A stretch of DNA of 64,000 nt, taken from Orobanche coerulescens. Its lineage: Eukaryota; Streptophyta; Magnoliopsida; Lamiales; Orobanchaceae. Below, one piece after another: positions 11,708-22,504 of this stretch. The stretch lies in the NCBI GenBank assembly GCA_033398695.1, contig CM065802.1, positions 150,956,096 through 151,020,095 of the forward strand, written 5' to 3'. Every line of letters starts with the position of its first letter. Within the stretch, counting starts at the first letter, position 1. The translations under genes were made by a program, and so were the position numbers. Below the pieces are notes generated by a model. The model made no database searches. It saw only the letters and a list, made by a program, of their open reading frames with translations, and was not told where the DNA came from.

Positions 11708-12993
11708 TGTTAGGATAAATATTCCTGTTTTGATAATCGCCAATATAAAGCAAAGAAGTCTTCAGAAGTAAGAATATCACTAAGTATGGAAGCTATTAGG
11801 AAACTCCGTATAGCCCAACCCATATAGCAAGAGACCTTCTACAGAGTCTAATCCTATAGAGCTTACATCATACATAATAATTTAAAGTACATTAGATACA
11901 GAAATCTGACTTATGTGTTTTACTTGGGAAAAGTAAAGCACATCCAACAGGACTGAAGAAAGAGCTTTAAACCTTTGTGAAATAAACATTATTTATTCAT
12001 AAAGTATTTATGGTTAAAGCAGCATTTATTGCTGATATGACAACATTTAATGCGGCTGAAAGTGACAAGTCTGAACGCGCTAAAGAGCATTTAATGTGAA
12101 GTCAGAAAGAATGTTTGAAGAATTAAATGCAACCTGCCTTTAATTTAAACATTTAGCAGCCACCAATCAGAGACGTCAACATCTCACCAACCAGCCAATG
12201 GCTACAATTATAACGGATCGATTTCCAAGGTTGTAAATAGCCCCAAGCAAGAAGACATTGCTCACTCACTGATCTCACATTATTCATTCTCGCGCATACA
12301 TCTGTCAGATAGCTCCGACAATCTAGCTATTAAAAAGCAGTATATTTCCCGAGCATACAGTAGTGTCTAAGCGAAGAAATATGCTAAGTCCTAAATGCAA
12401 ACAGCACAACATATAGCGAACGCTCATAAAAGATATAGCTGCTGTTTGGAATCATTCTACCATCTTTACCGTTGAGATCAATCTTACCCCTGTGTGGACT
12501 AAGTCATTACATATTCCAACCTGTGTGGGAAGAATACCATCTTTACCATTGACGATAAACCTTCAATCTGTGTAAGAAGAAGCGAGTCGAAAGAGCTGAA
12601 GCCAATATGTGTGAATGGCCAAAGCTACAATCCCTATATCAATCTGTGTAAACGATACAGAGACAGGTTTACTTAAATTCACATAGTTGTGTATGTAGTA
12701 ATTTTAATAAACGCTTTACTCCTGTGTAGAGGACCAGTGGACGTAGAGGGATTTACCTCGAACCACTTAAATCTGTGTGTTATTTAATTTCTGTCTTTAC
12801 TGTTTTCTTTTAAATGTGATTTGTAGTATACACTGTGAAAACCCTATATGCATCAAGCAAACAGGAGAGTACCCAGTTGATGTATTTACAGCAACTCACT
12901 ATCAGAATTTCGCTACGCAATTAACTTTGAAAATCATACATCTTATTGTACTTTTACCTTCTAAGCTGTTAACTGTATACTCTGTGGCCAACA
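11708..12993 (+). repeat. Copia LTR B
   Basis: The LTR begins TGTTAGG and ends at GGCCAACA by alignment with LTR A. Shared blocks include GAGGACCAGTGGACGTAGAG (about 12730) and TACAGCAACTCACTAT (about 12888). The 1286-bp length is usual for a Sirevirus LTR. Heavy divergence from LTR A indicates an old or recombined pair. Confidence 0.65.
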
Positions 12994-13985
12994 AATATAA
13001 AATCACAAGTTGTGTGATGAAAATAGTCAAAGCAAGAAATGACACAAATTTAATATCGTTCGAGACAACTTCCACTACGTCCAGAGTCTCTCCACACAGG
13101 AGTTTTGTTTGTTAAAAATGCAGTACACAATAGTTATGATTTTAACTAAATGTTTCTCGAGCTATATATTTTCGTACAGATCGATACATTCGTCCTAGCT
13201 TTTTTTGTTCACACACATTGGCGTAGGCTGGTCATGAACTTCGTCTTCTTTTCGTACAGATTGGAAACTTGGTCTGTCTAAGTAGCTTCTTTCTATAACA
13301 TCGGAAGGTGCTTTCTTTGTTAATCCACATATGACTAACTCTCAATTCAGATAAAGTAGAGTATTATCGAACATTAGTTGTATATTTGAGTTGCTTCGCT
13401 CTAGTTTATTGTTGTTCACAAATCGGGAACTTGTATTATCTCTTCACTGTAGGATGTTGTTGTAGCATGTAGAGAGCTTTTCCATAAGTTCGAAGGAATA
13501 TAATTTGACCTTTTTCAATATTTGATCAAGTCCTCTTATTGGCTATTAACAACCTTGGAAATGCATGAGTTATAAATATAATCGTCATCGGGTAGGTGAG
13601 ATGTGGACTGATCTGATAGGAGACTCCTAAATATTTGAATTAATGTAATCCGTCCTATCCATCATTAAATGCTTCAGACATTCTTTCAACCTTAACTAAA
13701 TATTTTTTTACATCTCAATCTTTGATTGCATTAAATGTAGGAATGGTTATGGAGAGGATCATGGCGGGTACTTGAAGATACAGATCCAGCCACGAGGTGA
13801 ATGGGGAGACCCACCGGAAGGGGGGGGGTTCTCCATAAAAAAATTTATGAGTTTTTATCTAGTATTTTGTTTTCATGGTATATGTTATTTATAAAACTTT
13901 TCAATATTAACATAACTATATAAGATATATTAATAAACATAGGAAGAAATATATAAATAATATATATATATGTGAAATATAGGTT
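12994..13985 (+). other. AT-rich spacer, no gene seen
   Basis: There is no ORF, repeat end or motif I can name. GGACGGATTA-like fragments and a G run at 13819-13828 are the only notable features. It is probably decayed repeat DNA. Confidence 0.4.
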
Positions 13986-13988
13986 AAA

Positions 13989-14150
13989 TATATTTAAAAA
14001 TATTAAAAAGCTGGGTGGGGCGAGGCTGGTATCCATGGGGCAAAAGTTGTACCCAGACCCACCCCGTGTATATTTAAAATATTAAAAAGCTGGGTGGGGC
14101 GGGACGGGTGTCCATGGGGCAAAAGTTGTACCCAGACCCACTGCATTGTG
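13989..14150. repeat. Tandem duplication, about 80-bp unit
   Basis: Two adjacent copies share an AT-rich start followed by a GC-rich part (CTGGGTGGGGCG at 14011 and 14090) and GTACCCAGACCCA. The sharp AT-to-GC contrast resembles fragments common in plant LTRs. The family was not identified. Confidence 0.6.
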
Positions 14151-14389
14151 GGTCTCGGGGTTGGGCGACCCAAACTCCACGTGTCAGGGCAGGGCAATGC
14201 GGGTCGGGCCAAAATTGACATTCGTAATTAAATGATGTCTCCATCAATAATAGATGATCTAAAAATTGTGAATTTTTGTTGATTATTTTACTCACAACGG
14301 TTTGACAATCAAGTTCCATACTGTTGGAAGTACAGTTTATAGTGATAAGGAGAAATCTATCGAGGTACGGAGCGTCGATAAGCCGTAGA

Positions 14390-14551
14390 TAAATCAGCGA
14401 CAACAGCATTTTACGTCATGATTTTTTTACCGTCGAAGGTTTTACCAACGACATCGTGTCGTTGGTAACGCCGTCGCTAACTGCTTTTACCAACGGCATG
14501 CCAATTTTGCCAATGGAAATTGCCATCTGTAAAAACAGTTTTTTTGTAGTG
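14390..14551 (-). mobile_element. CACTA-like transposon terminus
   Basis: Read on the minus strand the segment begins CACTACAAAAAAA at 14551, the classic end of plant CACTA (En/Spm) elements. Inside are subterminal repeats of ACCAACG/CGTTGGT type (about 14440-14510). No matching opposite end was found, so this is a fragment or a solo end. The inner boundary is a guess. Confidence 0.6.
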
Positions 14552-14799
14552 ATCCTAATTATCTAAGTTTTTGCAACTTGAACTATCATTGGCTCATATG
14601 TTCAATCTTTCAGTAAGTTCCTTGTAGGCAAATTCATACAGCATTGTTTGTAGCATAATTTTACTTGGAATAATTTACAGATCAAAGTACTAATGTAAAT
14701 AGATTATGAACTATAATCTTTTGATGGATAAAATAATTTATATTAATAAATTTTAAATTATAGTACATGACTTGAAATAAAAATAAAAGGATAACAAAA

Positions 14800-15232
14800 A
14801 CAACGTACATGCACTTTAATAAATGATATGGCAATGGTAGGATTCAGCATCAAGGTGGCTGCTGATTGCTTGACCTTCTCTAGGTTTGGGGATGAAATTT
14901 TGTTCCATTCCACCAATTCGAGTTGGTCCCCAACGCGGTCTCTGTAAAAACCTCCGCCTTTATGAGTAATGTCATATATGAGCATCTAGTCTTCCAGGTG
15001 AGTTAGACGTTCATTTCTCATGTACTTGCTCTTGATGTTGATTTAAGCAGGGAGCTTCCCATCAGCCAAGAGCTTGGAAAATTCATTGGCAGTTGCCTTC
15101 AATGTCTTACAATGGTTTAGAATGATAGACTACTTGACCAAGTTACAGAAGTAAATGTTCAGTTCTGTCTTCTTCTTGTTCTTCAATTCTTGTAGGTTCC
15201 TTTATTGTCGGAAGTAGCAATTCGGCTGGTTT
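14800..15232 (-). pseudogene. Unidentified protein-coding relic
   Basis: One minus-strand frame reads as a protein for about 140 residues from roughly 15232 to 14800. It includes a Lys-rich segment, an amphipathic ATANEFSKLLADGKLP helix and a segment with HKGGGFYRDRVGDQLE. It is broken only by stops, without frameshifts. All four (TAA near 15205, TAG near 15131, TAA near 15044 and TAG near 14984) can be explained by C-to-T change of a Gln codon. The longest clean piece starts at Met 14985. I do not recognise the family. It could be one exon of a decayed host gene or a captured gene fragment. Confidence 0.45.
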
Positions 15233-15239
15233 CTTTATT

Positions 15240-15890
15240 GTATATCTCCAGGGAATATTTAAAATCTGGAGATCATGCCTAGATCCTCCAATATTGTATC
15301 ATATAGCCCCTAAATTAATGTCATGTCCAGCGAGACAATTGATGGATTGGGCGATCCGCAAACTCCAGCCTGGATCCTCCAACCTTGAATTATGCAACCC
15401 CTTAACCAATGTTAGGTCGATCCAGACTGTTGAAGTCTTGGAATAGATATACTTCTAAGTTTTCTTCCATTTTCTTATCCACTTCCATTATCCACTTCTT
15501 TGCAGCTACTGTTGAGTGAATAATTCCACTAGAATGAGGGTTGAATAGTGGAGTTGATAAAGTTTGTATTTTCTTCGGAAATAATAAATGAAAATACTGA
15601 AAATAAGAGACACAAATATTTATAGAGGTTCAGCAATGTGCTTACGTCCTCTCTCCGCTTCTTTTTCTATTGGCTCAAGAAAAACCACACACAACTTTGC
15701 CTCGTCTTTTATAGGTCCGAGCACAACCGATTACAATGCTTGACTTTGATTGGTCCAAGCACAACCAAACACTCAATAAAATTTTTCTCTCTAGTGTTCT
15801 ACAGGAACTAGATAATCCTCACGTACGATCGTCAGAATTTAATCCTAATAATGCCATATCAATCATCCTAATAACACCGGAGTAAAATTC
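15240..15890. other. No gene seen
   Basis: Two loosely repeated segments with GGATCCTCCAA/TAGATCCTCCAA (about 15283 and 15381) and an LTR-like phrase at about 15621 (TTTATAGAGGTTCAGCAATG) are visible. Nothing codes. The stretch probably includes the R/U5 end of the minus-strand LTR to its right. Confidence 0.35.
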
Positions 15891-16101
15891 TCGATTCGTT
15901 TCTCTCAAGGTTTCTGAAGGAGTGATGCAACACTCACAATAATTGAAGAAGATACAAAGTATATCAAATATTACAATATAAGAACAACACTCGCATATTC
16001 CTTGTCACAACTTAAATGAAAGAGATATAACAATTTAATCAGAGGTCAACGTAATTCAACTTCACTTGAAGTTATATGTCCATCCATATCATGAGTGGTG
16101 G

Positions 16102-16109
16102 TATTTATA
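16102..16109 (-). promoter_or_regulatory. TATA box of the minus-strand Sirevirus LTR
   Basis: Minus-strand TATAAATA in the context CCTATAAATACC lies 40 bp downstream of the last dyad motif of the array at 16149-16770. Transcription would run leftward. Confidence 0.55.
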
Positions 16110-16148
16110 GGCTTTCCAAGCTTTGGAGCTATTACTGCATTATGGTAT

Positions 16149-16770
16149 TAGCGTGCGCTAATTGTTCCTTCTAGCGTGCGCTACTCTTGGTCAAATATGG
16201 CAATAGCGTTTGTCAAAAGCGTCCAATGGCAGTAATTTTTAATGTAGCTTGTGCTAATATGTTCCTTAGTGTGCGCTAGATATTCATTTAGATCCTTCTA
16301 TAACTGAGCATGATTTACGCGTTCTAGAAGATCATCCAATGGATCTTTGTCCAACGGTAGAATTTTCAATATTTAGCGTCGCTAATTATAGTAGTTAGCG
16401 TGTGCTAAAATGCTTCATGTAGCATGCACTAGGCATCAATATAGCATGCGTTAACTGTTGCTACGTTTGAAATCTAGAGCTCACTGTCTTGCATAGACTA
16501 TCAGGTAGCGTGCGTAAATTATGTCTGTAGCATGGATTACCACTTCTTCATAGCGTGCGTCAATTGTATGGTAGCGTGCGTTAACTGAGGCTGGCAGACT
16601 TCACTAACCTTTCTGCCTTGTTTACACTCGGAACAGGTAGCGTGCACTATTAGTGTAAATAACGTGTGCTAATCATCACATTGGCGGGCAGATAGCATGT
16701 GTTAAGCTGTTTTAGAATAAGTCCAAACTCCTTATGTAGCGTGTGCTAGACCAAGTGCATAGCGTGTGCT
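16149..16770 (-). promoter_or_regulatory. Dyad motif array TAGCG-NN-CGCTA in Sirevirus U3
   Basis: About 18 copies of a 12-mer related to TAGCGTGCGCTA lie here, for example at 16149 and 16172, which are exact and 23 bp apart. Most of the rest carry C-to-T or G-to-A changes (TAGCATGC, TAGCGTGTGCTA). The array stands directly upstream of the TATA box in the direction of LTR transcription. The same 12-mer fills the LTRs of Ty3/Gypsy elements N2 and N4. Confidence 0.7.
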
Positions 16771-17485
16771 AATTCCACTTGTTTTTGAAGCTTTTTGATT
16801 TATGAAAGAATGTACGCCGTTTATCGAGCCTTTGATGTTCTTTATTTAAATGTTTTGATAAAATGCATCATCAAAATATATTTGTCCAACAATCTCCCCC
16901 TTTTTAATGATGACAAAACATTTAACAAGTTATTCCTGCATACATAGTAAAGATTTCGAATCAAAGTCGTTGCTTTATTCGATTTTGTTAGTGATTTTTG
17001 AAATCAACTCATCAAGAACAATGTTCAATGTTATAACTTTTTCTTCCCCCTTTTTGTCATATTAAAAAAGGTGAACAAACATGTCTCCCCCTGAAATGGA
17101 GCTTTCTTGACGTTGATGAGATAAACAACTTATAGCTTCTAGCTTAAAATTTAAGCTATAAGCTAAAATATATCCTGTGCAAAGTAATCTTCATAGGTAG
17201 CGAAGCATTCAATAAGTACGACTTAACAACATAGATGCTAAAAATTCATAGAACAACAGAGCTCAAAATAGGTGAATTATCCGAAACATTCAACAAAAGC
17301 ATAATTCAAACAACAACCAAAATGTCATCAAAATACACGAGCATATTATTTGTCTTTAATGAGAAATCAACATATGAGATTTTATGGGTTTCGGTCGGAA
17401 TGAGGGGTAGGAAATGGGAATGACGGATTAGTAAAGCGAATGAAGTCTTCCGGAAGGGATTTGACGGAGTGGATTTCTTGTGAAG

Positions 17486-17856
17486 TGATAAGTGTCAGTT
17501 TTATACACTTATCTGTGATTAGTATTGATATATTTCACCCATAATTATGAGCTAGTCTACTCGTTTTTGCTTTGAATTAATTAGTTTTTAAGAATTTTAT
17601 TTTTATAGGTTGAAGATGTAAATTTAGTCTTAATCGGATTGAATTACTGATTTACTCAAGAAATAACATATTCATAAAATATTCTCTTTATTAAATTTTT
17701 ATGTATTCATGTTGTAGGGCTTTTCGAGACGAGTTCGGCATTCTTTCGAGATTCAAAATCAGAGTTATATATCAAAAGTTATCATCCGAAGAAGATTTGG
17801 GTCGAAAACGCAAAGTCTAAGAAATTCTGGGCTGAAAAATGAAGTCCAAAACTCCA
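17486..17856 (+). repeat. Old LTR-like remnant
   Basis: The stretch opens with an exact inverted repeat, GATAAGTGT (17487-17495) and ACACTTATC (17505-17513). The TGATAAGTG start resembles an LTR end. Chromovirus H is inserted at 17857. There is no second copy in the window, so the family is unknown. Confidence 0.3.
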
Positions 17857-19206
17857 TGTAAACCCCCCTAAAACTAGATATTTACTACATGTATAATTGT
17901 TAAATCATGATGTACTCCAATAACAATTGTTTTAATCTACATCTAGTTTCATTTGTTTTACTCATTTATTCGTAAATTATTTTATGAACCAAATAATCAA
18001 ATTAATTAAAATTTGAAGTGGGAACATAAAATTCCTAATGGGCCATGTGTATCAACACATATACATATAAACACACCATAAGACTCAAGCCCAAACTAAA
18101 TAAAACCCCTAAGGCTTGGAATCACAATTTAAAGCCCAATTTAATCACTAGCCACTTCATTTAACACATACTTAATACCTATATCTATATACACCTAAAA
18201 TAAAAAAAATATATATATAATAACACACACACACACACACAAGCCACGGCCAAGACACTTGTTGGGTGGGGGAATCCTTGTCCCCCATGCAAGACTCAAT
18301 GTCTTACATTTTCTCTTCCCAAGTATTCCACCTCCCAACCCAATTAAACCCTTTTAAAAATCAAACACCCTCATTCCTTTCACCCTTACACAAACAAAAT
18401 CTGAAAATTAGAGAGAGTAAGAGAGAGGAGGCCGAAATCAAGAAGAAGAAAAGAAGAGAAGAAGAAAGGTTCAACTTAAGAAGGTAATTTCACTATCTAT
18501 ATGTAACTTCAATATATATATATACCTAGATATTTCTTACATGCACTAACTTAACCCACATCTTCATCATCCATGGTGTGGTATACATTGGTCAAAATAA
18601 AAAGAGGAGAGGCAAAGAAGAGGTTGGTGCAACTAGTTCAAAGACTTAGATCTCTTCACCACTTCAAGAATTAAGGTGGGTAAAACTATTCTTCTCACTT
18701 TAATATGCAATTTATCTTAAACAAAGATGCATGTACCTTCCATGAAGTTCATATAGTCCACTTTTCTCATACTAATAGCATGCATAATGGTTTATAGCTT
18801 GTTGCATGCGAAATTAGCGAATTTTGATGATTTAAGTGAAATGTCCCCAAACTTCTTATCAATTAAGTATGATTTTGTCTTCCTTTATATTCTGGAAATT
18901 ATGTTTGAAGAGGTATATTTGTGTTATATGATCATGCATGTGAAGTTGGATGTTTAATTTGTGGCCTAGCAAAATGGGATGATTAAAACGGACACAAAAC
19001 AAGAATTAAGTGAAGATAAAGAAAATTATGAAAATTATTACAAAAAAAAAAAGATGTAATCTGACTTAAGGTCAGAAAATACAATATATTCACTTGTTAA
19101 TCACCTACCCTTAAAATTTTATAAGAAACGTAAATCATTTTCTAAGTCAACGGGATAAAATTGGCAAAACACGAAGATTGTGTAAATCCATCAAAATGGT
19201 GAAACT
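17857..19206 (+). repeat. H 5' LTR, segment 1
   Basis: Matches 63206-64000 base for base with a few substitutions and length changes in A runs and in a CA microsatellite (18224-18241). It ends at the target duplication AAACT (19202-19206) of N1. Confidence 0.85.
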
Positions 19207-19924
19207 TGTTGTTGCCCAAAATATTTATCCGAAGATTAAATACTGCTGGAATGGACCGACAACAAACAAGGTTGCGGGAGCACTTCCGAGAGAATATGAA
19301 TAAACACAAGATTTGCCGGGTTTGTTAGGCCCGGGCTTGAATGCTCTCGCGAGATGTTATTAATACAAATATTCGTGGATACAAGTATTAATGTGAGAAT
19401 CTAAGTACAATGAGTGTAAAAAGACCCTGTTAATCCAGCTCTTGAGGGAAGCTTGGTGTTCTTCGCCCCTGCCGATCGTCTTCTGTATGAGAGAGGCCGA
19501 GAGAAGAAAGAACCGAGAGATAGCTGTTGCCAAGAGTAGGAGAAAGCCAAGTTGTGTGTATTGCTTCTGTATTGTGCTTGAATCGCGATAATGGCCAGAA
19601 GTTGGACTTCAGAGAGCCAAAATTTGGGGGTTGGACAAGTGCAGGCTGCCTTCTATTTATAGGGACTGAGGAGCCTTGTTTTCTGGCAGGCGATCGCCTT
19701 TCGGCCAATATAATAATGGGGCGATCGTCTTCAAGTCACATGGGCTGTCTGCCTAAAGTCCAAGGCAGCTGCTGGCAGCCAGCTGTGCGGTCCAATGAGG
19801 AGCCAGCACGCGCCCGGGGTTGCTGTCACGGGCGGTCCCACGGACACCTTTCGGCGGGCCTGACGGATGCTGACAGGCTGTGGTCAATGATCCGTGAAAT
19901 GCGGATCTTATCTCGGCTCTGCAC
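19207..19924 (-). repeat. N1 3' LTR, first part
   Basis: This is the outer part of N1's downstream LTR, continued at 29457-29818 after N2. It aligns with 31980-32723. The TATA box on the minus strand (TATAAATAG) is near 19655. Confidence 0.85.
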
Positions 19925-20076
19925 TGTAATACCCGAGATTTCTGTTATGTAATTAGAACTTGTGATATTGTAATGATTGTACTTTTGTCTGAGTACTATT
20001 TTCCGTATTTCATAATCCGATGTTGTCGAGTGTATAATTTCGTGTATGTGTTTTAGAGATTGAAATTCTGTACATG

Positions 20077-20371
20077 TAGCGCACGCTACAGGCCGAGTGT
20101 AGCGTGCGCTAACGGGGATTCATAGCGCACGCTACAGAGGGTCATTAGCGCACGCTATGCATGGTCAAATCGATTGAGACGTGCGGTAGGTGAGATCTGG
20201 CCGGGGGACCCTTGTCGGATTGTGTCGGATGTACCTGGACGACTTTCGGGAAAAGCCGAGTCAACGCCTTAGCGCACGCTACAGGTATATGCGTAGCGCA
20301 CGCTAAGTGCCGAGTACAGTTTAGACTGTGAGCCGTTAGCGCACGCTACGAACAGGGTCTAGCGCGCGCTA
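20077..20371 (+). promoter_or_regulatory. Dyad motif array in N2 U3
   Basis: Eight near-exact copies of TAGCG-NN-CGCTA start at 20077, 20100, 20123, 20146, 20270, 20294, 20337 and 20360. The first four are spaced exactly 23 bp. The array ends 12 bp before the TATA box, the usual place for a retroviral-type enhancer. The centre is CA, TG or CG. Confidence 0.8.
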
Positions 20372-20383
20372 ATAGCCATTTAT

Positions 20384-20391
20384 TATAAATA
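20384..20391 (+). promoter_or_regulatory. TATA box of N2 5' LTR
   Basis: TATAAATA in an AT-rich context lies directly after the motif array. The same site is at 27576-27583 in the 3' LTR. Confidence 0.65.
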
Positions 20392-21059
20392 GGACAGCAT
20401 CCTATTCGAGATTTCAGTTTTCTCTACTCTCATTACCCGAATTCCTACACTTAGAACATAACTTCCTTCACCCCAAACACTTCATATCAACCTCCTAGTT
20501 CGAGATTGAAGATCGTATATCATTGGAGATTGGTGTTCAAGCCTTCGGTGTTGGATCGCTTCATTTTCCTCCGTATTCTTCACTACTTTGAGGTAGGTGA
20601 TTCTTCACTGATGTTAGTAATGTTCCTAAGGAAGTTTGAATCATGTTTTGATAGCAAGTATTTCGTTTATAATCGGTCATCACATGTTAGAAGGATACTT
20701 TTGACGTATCGGCACTATATATCGTATGAACCTTTGAACCATCTTATTATAAGGACTCCTAAGCATGTTCAATCGAGTTATGATCGATATAGGATATTTT
20801 ACCCAGTTGATACGTTTTACACGATGGAATCATGTGTTTTGGAACGTAGAACAAATGGAACTTAGATTATTTCTTGGAGATCATAGATGAATTATGATGT
20901 TGAGTTGACTATCCGTATATTCGTATTTCATAACCATAAAACTTCCACAAACCTTATTAGTATGATATGCCCGAGGATAACTTGTATTATCATGGTAGAA
21001 TTCATGAGTCCTTCACTATCCAACCCAGTTTTCGGTTTGCAGTATTCTGCCATGCAAGA

Positions 21060-21255
21060 TTAGCGCACGCTAACATATGTGAGTTAACGTGCACTATCGA
21101 AGTTCAGTTAACGCACAATACGTACGTAGCGTGCGTTATATATCGGCCGGTGCAAACTGTCAGTTCGTAAACTAGCGCACGCTAGTCTTACCCGATAGCA
21201 TACGCTAACAGGCCTGCTTAGCGCACGTTACGTAGAGTATGTAGCGCACGCTAAG
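21060..21255 (+). promoter_or_regulatory. Second dyad-motif cluster, downstream of the N2 TATA box
   Basis: About eight copies lie here, several with one or two changes (TAACGTGCACTA, TAGCGCACGTTA). They are about 680 bp past the TATA box, hence in the transcribed part of the LTR. Confidence 0.65.
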
Positions 21256-21604
21256 CAGTCCAGACAGATTGCTTATTTTGAGCTTTTCGGCCGTAGACCA
21301 AATTGTTAGGCCATCGTTCGACTTGAGATGATTTGTATATCGTTCCTTTTGTTAAGGTTCGAGCCGGTTACGTTGATCGAAGGAGGCGGCCTTCGAGTGT
21401 GTTGAGATCATCGAAGTATTTCGTCTTGCCATTTTCGAGGCAAGTATCATATGTCGAGTTTGACTTATCATGCTTATGGTTTTGTTCATATTTTTGTATA
21501 TGAGATGTATTTCTGGAAATTCACGTGATATTCGTTGTTGTTTGTTCGTATTGATGAACATATTGAAATGCATATGTGTATGCATAATTGATTGATTATG
21601 GTAT

Positions 21605-21800
21605 AAATGATCCGAGGGGGGGTCATGAGGATCTATGCTGAGGGCGCTGGATCGAATGTCCACCATGCGTTGGTCCGACGGGATCATCATGGGGATCTAT
21701 CTTTGAGGCCGGATTGGATCGGGCCGGGTTTTCCACCATGCGTTGGTCCGCGGGATCATCATGGGGATCTATCTTGAGAAGCTTGGATCGCTGGATTACC
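21605..21800 (+). repeat. Tandem repeat in N2 LTR, about 73 bp
   Basis: Three partial units share GGATCATCATGGGGATCTAT and CACCATGCGTTGGTCC (the latter at about 21661 and 21734). The copy at 28795-28960 differs by indels inside the units. Confidence 0.6.
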
Positions 21801-22266
21801 ATGTATTGTGTAGATGGAATCGTGAGGATTCGCATCGTTGGATTCGATGGCGGAAGTCCGTTTGCATGTTTTATGATGCATTAATGATTTATTGCATGAC
21901 GATACTTGTACTAGCATTGTTTTGCTAACCCCTTCGGGGTGGACATTGTTTTTAATGTTCGAGTAGTCGGAGCGGGGAGCGGCCATGCAAGCGGGACGAT
22001 GAGATGGCTCGGTGATGTGATTGATGTTATTGTTGTTGAGAGTTGTTTTCTTGTTTCGTTTAGTACTCGAGTAAATGTCTGTTTTAATAATGTCCTTTCG
22101 ATATGGTTGTATAAATTAACTCTTTGATCGGTTGAATCAAATATGTCTTTAAACTTGATTGTACGATTGGTTTATATTTACACTCTTTTTAAAATTAGCC
22201 TTGTAGATCCTTACCTAAAGGGTTTACGGCCTGTAATTATTCGAATATCTCGGGGTGTTACGAATA

Positions 22267-22278
22267 TGGTATCGAGCT
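22267..22278 (+). other. N2 primer-binding site
   Basis: TGGTATCGAGCT stands 5 bp after the LTR and resembles the tRNA-iMet-complementary TGGTATCAGAGC found in N4. Confidence 0.65.
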
Positions 22279-22504
22279 AAGATTTATGGATATCTTGGCG
22301 ATCGGGTTAGTTGGAGTGCATTTACGTTATTGATTATTGGTCGTTCGTAACATCACTGCTGAGCGGACATCGTCGTCGTGTGGATTTGCGGTTGTAAGTT
22401 TCCTAATCTCGAATACTACTGTTTTATTTAATTCACGTCTTGTAAACATTAATGAATGTACTTTGAGAAAGTTTGTCCTAGATATTGAGTATTTATGTTT
22501 ACAG

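Larger units (their letters stand above)
4234..12993 (+). mobile_element. Copia (Sirevirus-like) element B, internally deleted
   Basis: This unit runs LTR A (shared with element A), pol remnant, iterated polypurine tracts, accessory ORF B and LTR B. The primer-binding site, gag, protease and integrase are absent. The tandem arrangement of two accessory ORFs and two LTRs suggests recombination between neighbouring copies. No target duplication could be identified. Confidence 0.6.
15900..17150 (-). mobile_element. Sirevirus (Copia) 3' end and LTR, minus strand
   Basis: On the minus strand the LTR starts TGTTGGACAAAT at 16891, preceded by a polypurine tract AAAAAGGGGGAGAT (16892-16905). Beyond this lie repeated purine runs: CAGGGGGAGACATG at about 17090, and an AAAAAGGGGGAAG run at about 17050 followed by an AAAAAGG. 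This is the usual Sirevirus arrangement before the 3' LTR. A TATA box lies at 16102-16109. The lower end of the LTR could not be fixed, and 15900 is approximate. The internal part is truncated near 17150. Confidence 0.65.
19925..22261 (+). repeat. N2 5' LTR
   Basis: The 2.3-kb LTR carries a dyad-motif array and TATA box in its first 470 bp, a second motif cluster at 21060-21255, a tandem repeat of about 73 bp (21605-21800) and the 3' terminus GGGGTGTTAC before the primer site. The terminal A is lost or changed compared with the 3' copy. Confidence 0.88.

Noticed and set aside
16149..16770. CRISPR-like array
   Set aside because: The regularly spaced 12-mer is palindromic, decays by C-to-T, sits in an LTR upstream of TATA and has no cas genes; this is plant nuclear DNA.
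18266..18487. 73-codon frame in H LTR (also 63590-63835)
   Set aside because: Purine-rich LTR sequence; the reading start differs between the two copies and nothing suggests a protein.
19527..19952. Plus-strand 141-codon frame (also 32312-32689)
   Set aside because: Runs through N1's LTR and in the first copy across the N2 insertion point; antisense to LTR transcription.
20506..20865. Plus-strand 119-codon frame in N2 LTR (also 27698-27982)
   Set aside because: Non-coding LTR. The 3' copy is truncated by a substitution and indel, and no family match is apparent.
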